NCBI GenBank assembly: GCA_050743365.1 | Contig: JBOGFI010000048.1 | Coordinates: 1-14,679 of the forward strand | Length of the DNA: 14,679 bases | Reading direction: 5' to 3' | Origin: JBOGFI01 sp050743365 | GTDB lineage: Bacteria; Actinomycetota; Acidimicrobiia; IMCC26256; JACDBD01 | In this document: one piece after another, positions 1 to 6,120 of the stretch | Layout of the letters: the number at the start of each line of letters is the position of its first letter | Numbering within the stretch: position 1 is the first letter of the stretch | Made by a program: the position numbers and the translations under genes | The notes under the pieces: generated by a model | Databases searched by the model: none | What the model was told of the DNA's origin: nothing | What the model saw: only the letters and a program-made list of their open reading frames with translations

Positions 1-1017
1 CTCGTGGCGCGCGGCCGGGGCGGGCGCGTCGTCGTGCTCGGCCGCGACCGGCGACGGGGCAGAGCGCCCCGCCTGCTGGCCGTGAGCGCGACGCGCGAGC
101 TGGTGCGGCTCGGCCCCGACGACTTCACGGACCCGCCGGCGCCGGTCGCCACCATCGACCTCCCCGAGCCGTACGCACCCCGGAGCGCCGCGTTCCGGCG
201 TCTCGTGGCGGACCGGCTCCGCCGGGTCCGGGCCGGCGAACGTGACGACCGCGGGTCGGGCCCGGACACGGAGGGCCGAGAGGCCGAGCTGGCGGCCACG
301 GTGGCGGCGCACCCGCTGACGACCGACCCCGGCCGGGACGCCCGCCTGCGGGCCGCGGCCGCGGCCGCTCGGCTCGAGCGCGACGTCGCCCGCCTCGAGC
401 GGCGGGTGCGGAGCCGGAGCGAGAGCCTGGCCCGACAATTCGACCGGGTCCTGCGCGTGCTCGAGGCGTGGGGCTACATCGACGGCTGGGCGCTGACCAG
501 CGCGGGCGAGATGCTCACCCGCCTGTACACCGAGACCGACCTGCTCCTGGCCGAGACGCTGCGCCAGGGCCTGCTCGACGGCCTGGCACCGCCCGACCTG
601 GCGGCAGTCGTGTCGTGCTTCACCTACGAGCGGCGGGGCCCCGATAGCCACCGGGCGCCACCCCCGCAGTGGCCGTCCCGGGAGGTCGCGGGGCGCGTGA
701 GGAAGATCGAGCGGATCTGGCGCGAGCTCAGCAGGAACGAGGACGACGCCGGCCTGCCCGAGACGCGGGCGCCCGACCCCGGGTTTGCGGCCGTCCTCCA
801 CGAGTGGGTGGCGGGGGAGGATCTGGCCACCGTGCTCGCCGACGACGACGAGATCACGGGCGGCGACTTCGTCCGTCACGTCAAGCAGTGCATCGACCTG
901 CTGCGGCAGGTGGCCGCGATCGCGCCCGCCCCCGTCGCGACGGCGGCGTCGGCACGTGAGGCGGCCGACCGCTGCCTGCGCGGCGTCGTGGCCGCCTCGA
1001 GCGTCGCGACGACGTGA
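1..1017 (+). CDS. helY: HelY/Ski2-like DEAD/DEAH-box helicase, C-terminal part (5' end outside window)
   Basis: The reading frame is open from base 1, so only about 338 C-terminal residues are visible; the RecA-like ATPase domains lie upstream of the window. What remains is an Arg-rich coiled stretch (about residues 105-150, many RLERR-type repeats) and then a DSHCT-type helical domain. That domain is recognised by the run FDRVLRVLEAWGYID, the segment LTSAGEMLTRLYTETDLLLAE, the DLAAVVSCFTYE motif, and a terminal GDFVRHVKQCIDLLRQVA helix. This pattern is characteristic of the Mtr4/Ski2 superfamily and of mycobacterial HelY, which are ATP-dependent 3'-5' RNA helicases thought to act in RNA turnover. 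The stop codon overlaps the start of the next gene (GTGA), implying translational coupling. The family call is firm; the exact substrate is not readable from the sequence. Confidence 0.88.
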   Translation, partial: LVARGRGGRVVVLGRDRRRGRAPRLLAVSATRELVRLGPDDFTDPPAPVATIDLPEPYAPRSAAFRRLVADRLRRVRAGERDDRGSGPDTEGREAELAATVAAHPLTTDPGRDARLRAAAAAARLERDVARLERRVRSRSESLARQFDRVLRVLEAWGYIDGWALTSAGEMLTRLYTETDLLLAETLRQGLLDGLAPPDLAAVVSCFTYERRGPDSHRAPPPQWPSREVAGRVRKIERIWRELSRNEDDAGLPETRAPDPGFAAVLHEWVAGEDLATVLADDDEITGGDFVRHVKQCIDLLRQVAAIAPAPVATAASAREAADRCLRGVVAASSVATT

Positions 1018-1673
1018 GCGGCCCGGTCTCCAAGGGACGCCCATGGGGTCGCCCGGCCACGGGGCCGGCCGACGTCGAGGTCGTCGGCAGCGACGCCGAC
1101 CTGGCTGCGACGGCGTCGGAGCGGCCGGGGTTGCGGGTCGCGTTCCGACCGACGCCCTCGTCGGACCTCGCCCGTGCCCTGGGCCTCGCCCACGGCGAAT
1201 CCCGCGTCGCCGAGGTACCGGTCGATGCCCTGCGGCTGGGTGGCGCCAACGGAATGGCCGTCAACGCGGTCGTGCTCGGCACTCCGCCCGACCGGCTCCG
1301 CTGGGCGAGCCGCTCGGCGCCGATCGAGGTCAGCGTGGACGGGCGGACGCGCTTTTCGGGCCAGGCTGCGTCGGTGCTCGTCGCGAGCGGACAGTATCTC
1401 CGCGGCGCGGACGTCGTGCCCCGCGGCCACCCCGGTGACGGGCGGGCCGAGGTGCAGGTCTACGAGCTACGACCGGGGGAGCGGCGTGCGATGCGGCGGC
1501 GGCTGCCGCAGGGCGCGCATGTCCCTCATCCGCGTATCCACGAGGTCGTCGGCCACCGGGTCGACGTGCGCGCCGGGCGATCGCTGCCGCTCGAGGTCGA
1601 CGGCATGCGCCGGGGCGAGGTAGCCGAGCTCGAGGTCGAGCTGGTCCCGGGGGCGCTGTGGGTCCTCGTATAG
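1014..1673 (+). CDS. Degenerate diacylglycerol/lipid-kinase-fold protein (DAGK/YegS-like)
   Basis: This 219-residue protein aligns by motif with the second part of DAGK_cat/YegS lipid kinases. SSDLARALGL (49-58) matches the usual GTxNDFARxLG segment. ANGMAVNAVVLG (78-89) matches the conserved core strand of the C-terminal domain. SGQYLRGADVVPRGHPGDG (125-143) matches the NGxxxGGGxxxAPxAxxDDG segment, and LEVDGMRRGE (193-202) matches the terminal VDGE strand. The glycine-rich GGDGT nucleotide loop is replaced by GSDAD (25-29), and the roughly 50 residues normally before it are missing. Usual length is about 290-300 residues, so this is a shortened, probably non-catalytic or altered member. The GTG start overlaps the helicase stop, which supports co-translation. 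A shortened lipid-binding or regulatory protein is possible; its role is unknown. Confidence 0.6.
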   Translation: MSGPVSKGRPWGRPATGPADVEVVGSDADLAATASERPGLRVAFRPTPSSDLARALGLAHGESRVAEVPVDALRLGGANGMAVNAVVLGTPPDRLRWASRSAPIEVSVDGRTRFSGQAASVLVASGQYLRGADVVPRGHPGDGRAEVQVYELRPGERRAMRRRLPQGAHVPHPRIHEVVGHRVDVRAGRSLPLEVDGMRRGEVAELEVELVPGALWVLV

Positions 1674-1702
1674 CGGTCCACGAAGCCCGCAGGGACCGCC
1701 GG

Positions 1703-1708
1703 TAGGAT
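1703..1708 (+). promoter_or_regulatory. Possible -10 element before the ThyX-like gene
   Basis: TAGGAT fits the actinobacterial TAnnnT -10 pattern and lies 33 bases before the ATG at 1742. No convincing -35 box is visible 16-18 bases upstream. The gap contains GAGGG at 1730-1734, seven bases before the ATG, which is a good ribosome binding site. Confidence 0.35.
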
Positions 1709-1741
1709 CGCCTCCCCCCGTCCGCCGCCGAGGGACCAGGC

Positions 1742-3346
1742 ATGCAGTACGTGGCCGAGAGCTTCACCGACGACGAGGCGGCCAGGCTGCGCCCGTACTT
1801 CACGAACCTCGACGCACCGGTGTTCGCCCTGGTCAACCTGCCCGAGGTGGTGAAGGGCGCGCTCTTCGCCCGCTATTCGCGCAGTGCGAAGAGCCTCCGG
1901 CGTCTCTTCCTCGACGAGTTCGTGGGCGACCTCGATCTCAGCGGCGACCTCGGGGTCGACGCCACCGTCGGGCTCCGGCGGGCCGAGGAGCTCTACGACC
2001 GGGTGTTCCTCGAATACGGCGACGACTCGGTCGCCCAGCTGGGCGGCGTGCACCTCGCGTGCGAGCAGGCCTCCAACCTGCTCACGAAGATCCTCGAGTG
2101 GGGCCGCCTGATGGCCTATCTCGAGCAGTCCACCCGCTACATCCCCTACGACAGCCGCCTCGGCGGCCACTACCGGTATACACGTGACCCCGACGTGCTG
2201 CGGTCGCGACTCGGGGCGCGCTACGTGGCGGACCTCGACGCGCTGTTCGACACCTACTCGGCGATGCTCCCGGAGCTGCTCGGGTGGGCACGGGAGCGGT
2301 ACCCGAAGGAGGCCGCCGACTCCGACTTCGTCTACAAGCAGACGATCAAGGCGAAGGCGTACGACGCGGCGCGGGGCATGCTGCCGGCCGCCGCGCTCTC
2401 GAATGTCGGCATCTACGGCACCGGGCAGGCCTTCGAGTCGCTGCTGCTCCGGATGCGCGCCCATCCGCTCCCCGAGGCCCGCCGCTACGCCGACCTCATG
2501 CTCCACGAGCTGCGGAAGGTCATCCCTTCGTTCCTGACCCGGGTCGACCGGCCCGAGCGCGGCGGTGCCTGGAGCACCTATCTGGCCGCGACCCGCGTCG
2601 ACACCGCCGCGGTCGTGGCGCGCGTCTTCGGCGGCGACGAGCCCGAGCCGCGTCCGGCGGTGATGCTCACCGACTTCGATCCCGACGCGGAGGACAAGGT
2701 GCTCGCGGCGATCTGCTATCCGCACACCGCGCTCCCCGAGGACCAGGTCCTCGCCCGCGTGCGGCGCCTGGCGCAGGCGGAGCGGCTCGCGATCCTGCGG
2801 GCCTACGTGGGGGAGCGGGAGAACCGCCGCCACCGGCCCGGGCGGGCGTTCGAGCGGGTGGGTTACCGGTTCGACGTGCTCGCTGACTACGGCGCCTTCC
2901 GTGACCTCCAGCGACACCGCATGCTCACCATCGAGTGGCAGCCGCTGTCGCCCCGCCACGGCTACGAGATCCCCGCGGCCGTGACGGAGGCGGGCTGCTC
3001 CGATCGCTTCAAGGAGGCGATGGCACGGTCGGCGGCGCTCCACGACGCGCTTGCCGGCCCCTTCCCGGAGCAGGCCTCCTACGCGGTGGCGCTCGCCTAC
3101 CGGGTGAGGTTCGTCATGCAGATGAACGCGCGCGAGGCGATGCACCTGCTCGAGCTGCGCACCACACCTCAGGGGCACCCCTCGTATCGGCAGGTCTGTC
3201 AGGAGATGCACCGCCTCATCGCTGAGGGTGCCGGGCACCGGGCGCTGGCGGCGGCGATGTGCCACGTCGACCAGACGACGTACGCGCTGGAGCGTCTGAC
3301 GTCCGAGCGCGCTGCCGAGCAGCGCCGGGCCGCTCCTCGACGGTGA
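1742..3346 (+). CDS. Tandem-repeat ThyX-like protein (FAD-dependent thymidylate synthase superfamily)
   Basis: The 534-residue protein carries two ThyX-like units, whereas canonical ThyX is about 220-270 residues and works as a homotetramer. Unit 1 (about 25-265) has YLEQSTRYIPYD (126-137) in the place of the NEQSxRY motif, and ARGMLPAA (210-217) in the place of the ARxxLP motif. Unit 2 (about 360-495) has RHR at 391-393 followed by PLSPR at 401-405, and a terminal ELRTTPQGHPSYRQVCQEMH helix. Neither unit has a complete RHRx7S signature: unit 1 reads WGR where RHR is expected, and unit 2 has Pro at the expected Ser position, with Ser two residues later. ThyX makes dTMP from dUMP using methylene-tetrahydrofolate and FAD. 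Whether this longer paralogue does so is uncertain. It has a good ribosome binding site (GAGGG) and stands as its own transcription unit after a 68-bp gap. Confidence 0.75.
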   Translation: MQYVAESFTDDEAARLRPYFTNLDAPVFALVNLPEVVKGALFARYSRSAKSLRRLFLDEFVGDLDLSGDLGVDATVGLRRAEELYDRVFLEYGDDSVAQLGGVHLACEQASNLLTKILEWGRLMAYLEQSTRYIPYDSRLGGHYRYTRDPDVLRSRLGARYVADLDALFDTYSAMLPELLGWARERYPKEAADSDFVYKQTIKAKAYDAARGMLPAAALSNVGIYGTGQAFESLLLRMRAHPLPEARRYADLMLHELRKVIPSFLTRVDRPERGGAWSTYLAATRVDTAAVVARVFGGDEPEPRPAVMLTDFDPDAEDKVLAAICYPHTALPEDQVLARVRRLAQAERLAILRAYVGERENRRHRPGRAFERVGYRFDVLADYGAFRDLQRHRMLTIEWQPLSPRHGYEIPAAVTEAGCSDRFKEAMARSAALHDALAGPFPEQASYAVALAYRVRFVMQMNAREAMHLLELRTTPQGHPSYRQVCQEMHRLIAEGAGHRALAAAMCHVDQTTYALERLTSERAAEQRRAAPRR

Positions 3347-3356
3347 GGGCGGCCCG

Positions 3357-3364
3357 AAAAAAAA
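3357..3364. other. Run of eight adenines framed by CCGA/TCGG
   Basis: Eight A residues sit 10 bases after the ThyX-like stop codon, closely flanked by CCGA (3354-3357) and TCGG (3365-3368), which can pair around the A-run. Such a homopolymer is rare in DNA of this GC content. On the - strand it reads as eight T residues 12 bases after the hairpin 3377-3383/3402-3408, so it could serve as the U-tract of a - strand terminator, but no - strand gene is visible upstream of it. Confidence 0.4.
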
Positions 3365-3376
3365 TCGGCGCCCCGT

Positions 3377-3408
3377 TGACCAGCCTCGACGCGCGACGTC
3401 CCTGGTCA
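3377..3408. repeat. Inverted repeat TGACCAG / CTGGTCA
   Basis: A perfect 7-bp inverted repeat (3377-3383 and 3402-3408) with an 18-base spacer lies 31 bases after the ThyX-like gene. It may form part of the transcription end of that gene or a protein-binding dyad. No U-tract follows on the + strand. Confidence 0.4.
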
Positions 3409-3435
3409 CGAGGGCGCGAGCGGGAGGCGGGCCGC

Positions 3436-3464
3436 TTGACACCGCCCGTTTCTCGGGCGTAACT
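3436..3464 (+). promoter_or_regulatory. Possible promoter with a dyad in its spacer
   Basis: TTGACA (3436-3441) is a perfect -35 consensus. At 17 bases spacing the -10 would be GTAACT (3459-3464), and at 18 bases TAACTA; both are weak matches. Between the boxes is a perfect 6-bp dyad, CGCCCG (3443-3448) and CGGGCG (3454-3459), with loop TTTCT, which could be an operator. If active, transcription would start near 3471, upstream of the structured segment ending at 3650. The dyad could alternatively be the stem of a terminator for the ThyX-like gene. Confidence 0.3.
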
Positions 3465-3502
3465 ACACGACGTCCCTGCGCACCCCTGCAGCCGGTCGTG
3501 GG

Positions 3503-3539
3503 CCTTCCGGTGTTGACGCCGCGGAGCTTCGTCGGAAGG
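3503..3539. repeat. Hairpin CCTTCCG / CGGAAGG
   Basis: CCTTCCG (3503-3509) pairs perfectly with CGGAAGG (3533-3539). On the + strand RNA the stem extends inward by two G-U pairs and one G-C pair (3510-3512 with 3530-3532). It lies just upstream of the larger stem at 3557-3650 and may belong to the same RNA. Confidence 0.4.
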
Positions 3540-3556
3540 GGCGTTCACGGGGCACG

Positions 3557-3650
3557 GGGGGTCCAGGAGGCCTAGTAGAGAACGCTGGAATAACCCCGCT
3601 GCTTGGGCAGCGCGGGCCAAACAGTGGCCCCAACGGTCTCCTGGATCCCC
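3557..3650 (+). ncRNA. Candidate structured RNA (family not recognised)
   Basis: Bases 3557-3572 can pair without interruption with 3635-3650, a 16-bp stem containing two G-U wobbles (3561 with 3646, 3570 with 3637). On the - strand the wobbles become C-A mismatches, so the + strand is the likelier sense. Inside the 62-base closing loop are two smaller helices: CGCTGC / GCAGCG (3597-3602, 3607-3612, loop TTGG), extended by CCC/GGG after a one-base bulge, and GGGCC / GGCCC (3614-3618, 3626-3630). These two share 3614-3616 and may be alternative folds. No open reading frame with coding character crosses this segment. The long rod with internal unpaired sections loosely recalls 6S-type RNAs, but I recognise no family signature. 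It could also be a leader of the downstream zinc-ribbon gene, although a separate -10 element at 3718 argues against that. Confidence 0.4.
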
Positions 3651-3717
3651 GCCATCTCGCCGAGGGAATGCGGCGACACGCCTTTCCGTTACGCGGGTTC
3701 GCGCGCGGGACGCGACC

Positions 3718-3723
3718 TATACT
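3718..3723 (+). promoter_or_regulatory. Probable -10 element of the acidic zinc-ribbon gene
   Basis: TATACT is a close -10 match (5 of 6 to TATAAT) 31 bases before the ATG at 3755. The -35 region is weak (GGGTTC at 3695-3700). The position rules out the earlier in-frame ATG at 3668, which lies upstream of the promoter, and supports 3755 as the start. Confidence 0.5.
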
Positions 3724-3754
3724 CCGCGCCCCCGGAAGCCGGAAAGCGCAAGGA

Positions 3755-4285
3755 ATGAGCGAAACGGACGAGAACGAGTTCGAGGACACGGCGGAGCCCG
3801 AGCTCGACGAGGAAGAGCTCGACGAGGGGGAGCCCGTGCTCGACACGGAAGACCTCGACGAGGACCTCGAGACGTCGCTCGACGAGCTCGACGAGGAAGC
3901 GCTTCCCGCCGACGGCATCGTCGCAGAGGTGGAGGTCGTGGCGAAGGTCGAGGAGAAGGTCGGTGCCGCGGAGGAGAAGGTCGGTGCCGCGGAGGCCGGC
4001 GACGAAGACGAGGACGTCGTCCTCGACCTCGACGAGGAACTGCACCCCGACGACGTCGAGGAGCCGCTCGACGTGCTGCTCCAGGAGCGGACTGCGAAGG
4101 CCACGCTCGAGGACGACGAGGAGGAGGTCGAGGAGGAGGAGGTCGACGCCGACGAACGCGGCGACGGGCCGACCCGGATCGTTCCCCGCCGGCCCGGGGA
4201 GTTCCTGTGCAAATCGTGCTTCCTCGTGTTACCCCGTAATCAGCTTGCTGACGAGAAGCGGATGCTCTGCCGCGACTGCGTCTAG
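3755..4285 (+). CDS. Acidic protein with C-terminal zinc ribbon (DUF4193-like)
   Basis: The chosen ATG gives 176 residues and is preceded by GGAAAG eight bases upstream. Residues 1 to about 145 are extremely acidic and low in complexity (runs of Asp, Glu and Leu), and so probably disordered. The C-terminus, PGEFLCKSCFLVLPRNQLAD followed by a CRDC motif, holds two CxxC pairs (CKSC and CRDC) about 22 residues apart, as in a small zinc ribbon. This ending matches the DUF4193 family of actinobacterial proteins, which are usually about 100 residues, so the acidic extension is unusually long here. A 21-bp tandem duplication encodes EEKVGAA twice. Function is unknown; a zinc-dependent contact with nucleic acid or RNA polymerase is speculation. 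It appears to be transcribed alone from the -10 element at 3718. Confidence 0.75.
   Translation: MSETDENEFEDTAEPELDEEELDEGEPVLDTEDLDEDLETSLDELDEEALPADGIVAEVEVVAKVEEKVGAAEEKVGAAEAGDEDEDVVLDLDEELHPDDVEEPLDVLLQERTAKATLEDDEEEVEEEEVDADERGDGPTRIVPRRPGEFLCKSCFLVLPRNQLADEKRMLCRDCV
3950..3991 (+). repeat. 21-bp in-frame tandem duplication
   Basis: Two identical 21-bp units (3950-3970 and 3971-3991) encode EEKVGAA twice in a row within the acidic region of the zinc-ribbon protein. Identity at the nucleotide level suggests a recent slippage event. Confidence 0.85.
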
Positions 4286-4314
4286 GGCGACTGCGTCAGG
4301 CGACTGCGTCTAGG
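4272..4314 (+). repeat. Three copies of GCGACTGCGTC spanning a stop codon
   Basis: GCGACTGCGTC occurs at 4272-4282, 4287-4297 and 4300-4310. Copies 1 and 3 are each followed by TAGG and copy 2 by AG. Copy 1 encodes the end of the zinc-ribbon gene (Arg-Asp-Cys-Val) and its following TAG is the stop codon, so the last codons of the gene have been duplicated into the 3' untranslated region. Confidence 0.9.
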
Positions 4315-4348
4315 AAGGCCTGCCACCTTGTTTTGGTCGCGCTCGCTC

Positions 4349-4371
4349 GGCGGCCGGGATACCCGGCCGCC
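4349..4371 (+). terminator. Strong GC hairpin, possible terminator
   Basis: GGCGGCCGGG (4349-4358), loop ATA, CCCGGCCGCC (4362-4371) is a perfect 10-bp stem 63 bases after the zinc-ribbon stop and before lnt. There is no T-tract after it, so if it terminates transcription it is of the U-less type proposed for actinobacteria. Confidence 0.45.
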
Positions 4372-4384
4372 GCCCTGCGGGCCG

Positions 4385-4460
4385 CTCGCCGCTCCCGCGC
4401 AATCCTGGCGGCGAGTCGCGGGCTGGCAGACCTTCCGCTCTTCAGTGACCGGGGGGTCAC
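4385..4460. repeat. Two further inverted repeats in the lnt upstream region
   Basis: CTCGCCGC (4385-4392) pairs with GCGGCGAG (4408-4415). GTGACC (4445-4450) pairs with GGTCAC (4455-4460) around a GGGG loop, 28 bases before the lnt start. The second is short and symmetric and could be an operator. No recognisable -10 box is seen between 4286 and 4487. Confidence 0.4.
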
Positions 4461-4487
4461 CGGCCGACGTGGAATCCTGGCACCAGC

Positions 4488-6083
4488 GTGACCACGGACA
4501 CCTCGACCGCGCCGACCGAGTCTGACGCGCTCCGATCGGAGCGTCCGCGCACGCGCGCGCAGAGGACTCGCGCCCGCTGGGGCCCGGCCGTGTGGCGGCG
4601 CGTGGGCGCCGCCGTCGCGTCCGGTCTCCTCCTCGCCGCCGCCTACCCGCCGTTCGACCTGGGGCCGCTGGCCCTCGTCGCGCTGGTGCCGCTGCTGTGG
4701 GCATGGCGCGGCGCCACGCCACGCCGCGCCGCGCTCTACGGCTTCTGGTTCGGCATCGCCTTCTTCGGGGTCCTGCTCTCGTGGACCTGGTACTTCGGTG
4801 CGGTTGCGTACGCGCCGCTCGTTGCCGCCGGCGGCGCATACATCGCGGCGCCGGGGGCCCTCGTCGCAGGCCTGGGCCGCTTCGGCGTCCGCTCGCCGTG
4901 GTTGACGGGGGCGGCGTGGGTCCTCTTCGAGCAGCTGCGCGGCCGGTTCCCGTTCGGCGGCCTCCCCTGGGGAGAGACCGGGGCCGCGCTCCACGACCTC
5001 CCGGTCGCGCGCTCCCTCGCGAGTTGGGGCGGTGTCGCGCTCGTCTCGCTTGTCGTCGTCGTCTGGAACGGCCTCGTACTCGACGCGGTGATCGCGGCCC
5101 GGGAGCGCGCCCGCTACGCGCTCGTGGGCGCGGGCGCCGGGGTGGCGCTGGCCCTCGTGCTGGTTGTCCTGGGCCACGCGGCGCGCTACGACACGACGGC
5201 CACCGGGCGCCTTCGGGTGGCGCTGCTCCAGGGCAACGACAAGAACCGCGAGCTGACCCGACAGGAGATCAACGCGCGCTACCTCACCGAGAGCCACTTC
5301 GCGCTGGCGGCGAAGCTCGATGGCCCCTTCGACCTGATCGTGTTCCCGGAGTCCGCGCTCGACACCAACCCGCAGACGGACGTGGGTTTGCAGGCCCGAA
5401 TCGCCGCGGTCGGAGCCGACCACGGCTCGGCCGTGCTCGTCAACGCCCTGACCCCCGCCCCGCAGGGGGGCAACTTCAACACCAACCTCCTGTACGAGCC
5501 GGACGGGGACCTCCAGGGTGCGTACGCCAAGCAGCACCTGGTGCCCTTCGGTGAGTACGTGCCATTGCGCGACCGGCTGCGCTTCCTCGACGAGCTCGAC
5601 CAGATTCCCTACGACTACGAGCCGGGCGAGGGCCGACGGCTGTTCGAGGTCGACGGGCACCAGATCGGCACGATCATCTGCTTCGAGTCGGCGTTCGGGC
5701 CGCTGGTGCGCGACTTCGTGCGGGACGGCGCCGAGGTTGTCGTCGTGACCACCAACAACCGCTCGTACCGCCGCTCGGGGAACGCCGCCCAGCACCTCGC
5801 CCTGGGTCAGATGCGGGCGGCCGAGACCGGCCGCCCCGTCCTCCACGCGTCGATCTCGGGTATCACCGGCGTGATCGATTCCGACGGCGATGTCCACGAC
5901 ACCACCGAGCTGTTCGTCAACGAGGTCGTGACCGCCGAGGTGACAACTGCTCGGGGCCGGACCCCGTACGTCCGCTACGGCGACTGGGTGATCTGGGGGA
6001 GCGGGCTCGCGCTCGTGGCAGCAGCGGCGTACGGGCGGTGGCGACACCGGCCGGGTCGGGCCTCCTCGCAGACGACGCCCTAG
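4488..6083 (+). CDS. lnt: Apolipoprotein N-acyltransferase
   Basis: Lnt transfers an acyl chain from phospholipid to the N-terminal diacylglyceryl-cysteine of lipoproteins at the outer face of the cytoplasmic membrane. The 531-residue protein has six or seven hydrophobic segments in the first 230 residues (for example 41-58, 60-73, 81-103, 105-128, 181-203, 210-229), then a nitrilase-fold domain (about 240-485), and a final membrane helix (about 500-516). The catalytic triad is present: Glu288 in VFPESAL, Lys348 in YAKQHLVPFGEYVP, and Cys398 in TIICFESAFG. The usual TNDAWFG stretch after the Cys reads TTNNRSYRRSG. The GTG start is the first possible one, since an in-frame TGA lies at 4446-4448; no clear ribosome binding site precedes it. 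It heads a run of four same-strand genes. No polyprenyl-phosphate mannosyltransferase domain is fused to it, unlike some mycobacterial relatives. Confidence 0.93.
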   Translation: MTTDTSTAPTESDALRSERPRTRAQRTRARWGPAVWRRVGAAVASGLLLAAAYPPFDLGPLALVALVPLLWAWRGATPRRAALYGFWFGIAFFGVLLSWTWYFGAVAYAPLVAAGGAYIAAPGALVAGLGRFGVRSPWLTGAAWVLFEQLRGRFPFGGLPWGETGAALHDLPVARSLASWGGVALVSLVVVVWNGLVLDAVIAARERARYALVGAGAGVALALVLVVLGHAARYDTTATGRLRVALLQGNDKNRELTRQEINARYLTESHFALAAKLDGPFDLIVFPESALDTNPQTDVGLQARIAAVGADHGSAVLVNALTPAPQGGNFNTNLLYEPDGDLQGAYAKQHLVPFGEYVPLRDRLRFLDELDQIPYDYEPGEGRRLFEVDGHQIGTIICFESAFGPLVRDFVRDGAEVVVVTTNNRSYRRSGNAAQHLALGQMRAAETGRPVLHASISGITGVIDSDGDVHDTTELFVNEVVTAEVTTARGRTPYVRYGDWVIWGSGLALVAAAAYGRWRHRPGRASSQTTP

Positions 6084-6108
6084 ACTCAGGTCGCGGTCTC
6101 GATCACAC

Positions 6109-6114
6109 GGAGGA
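6109..6114 (+). promoter_or_regulatory. Strong ribosome binding site deciding the GTG start at 6121
   Basis: GGAGGA lies six bases before GTG at 6121 and fixes the start of the following gene. Confidence 0.7.
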
Positions 6115-6120
6115 ACCGCG

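Noticed and set aside
1526..3442. Long - strand open frame (638 codons) opposite the ThyX-like gene
   Set aside because: It is antisense to a well-conserved gene, rich in Arg, His, Val and Glu as expected from GC-rich codon shadowing, and shows no domain.
3557..3650. Firm assignment of the structured segment to 6S RNA, SRP RNA, T-box or a known riboswitch
   Set aside because: I looked for the SRP apical loop, the T-box UGGNACCGCG element and common riboswitch cores and found none; the rod-like shape alone does not justify a 6S call.
6081..6086. TAGACT as a -10 box for the gene at 6121
   Set aside because: It overlaps the lnt stop codon and no -35 box lies 16-18 bases upstream; the gene is probably in the lnt operon.
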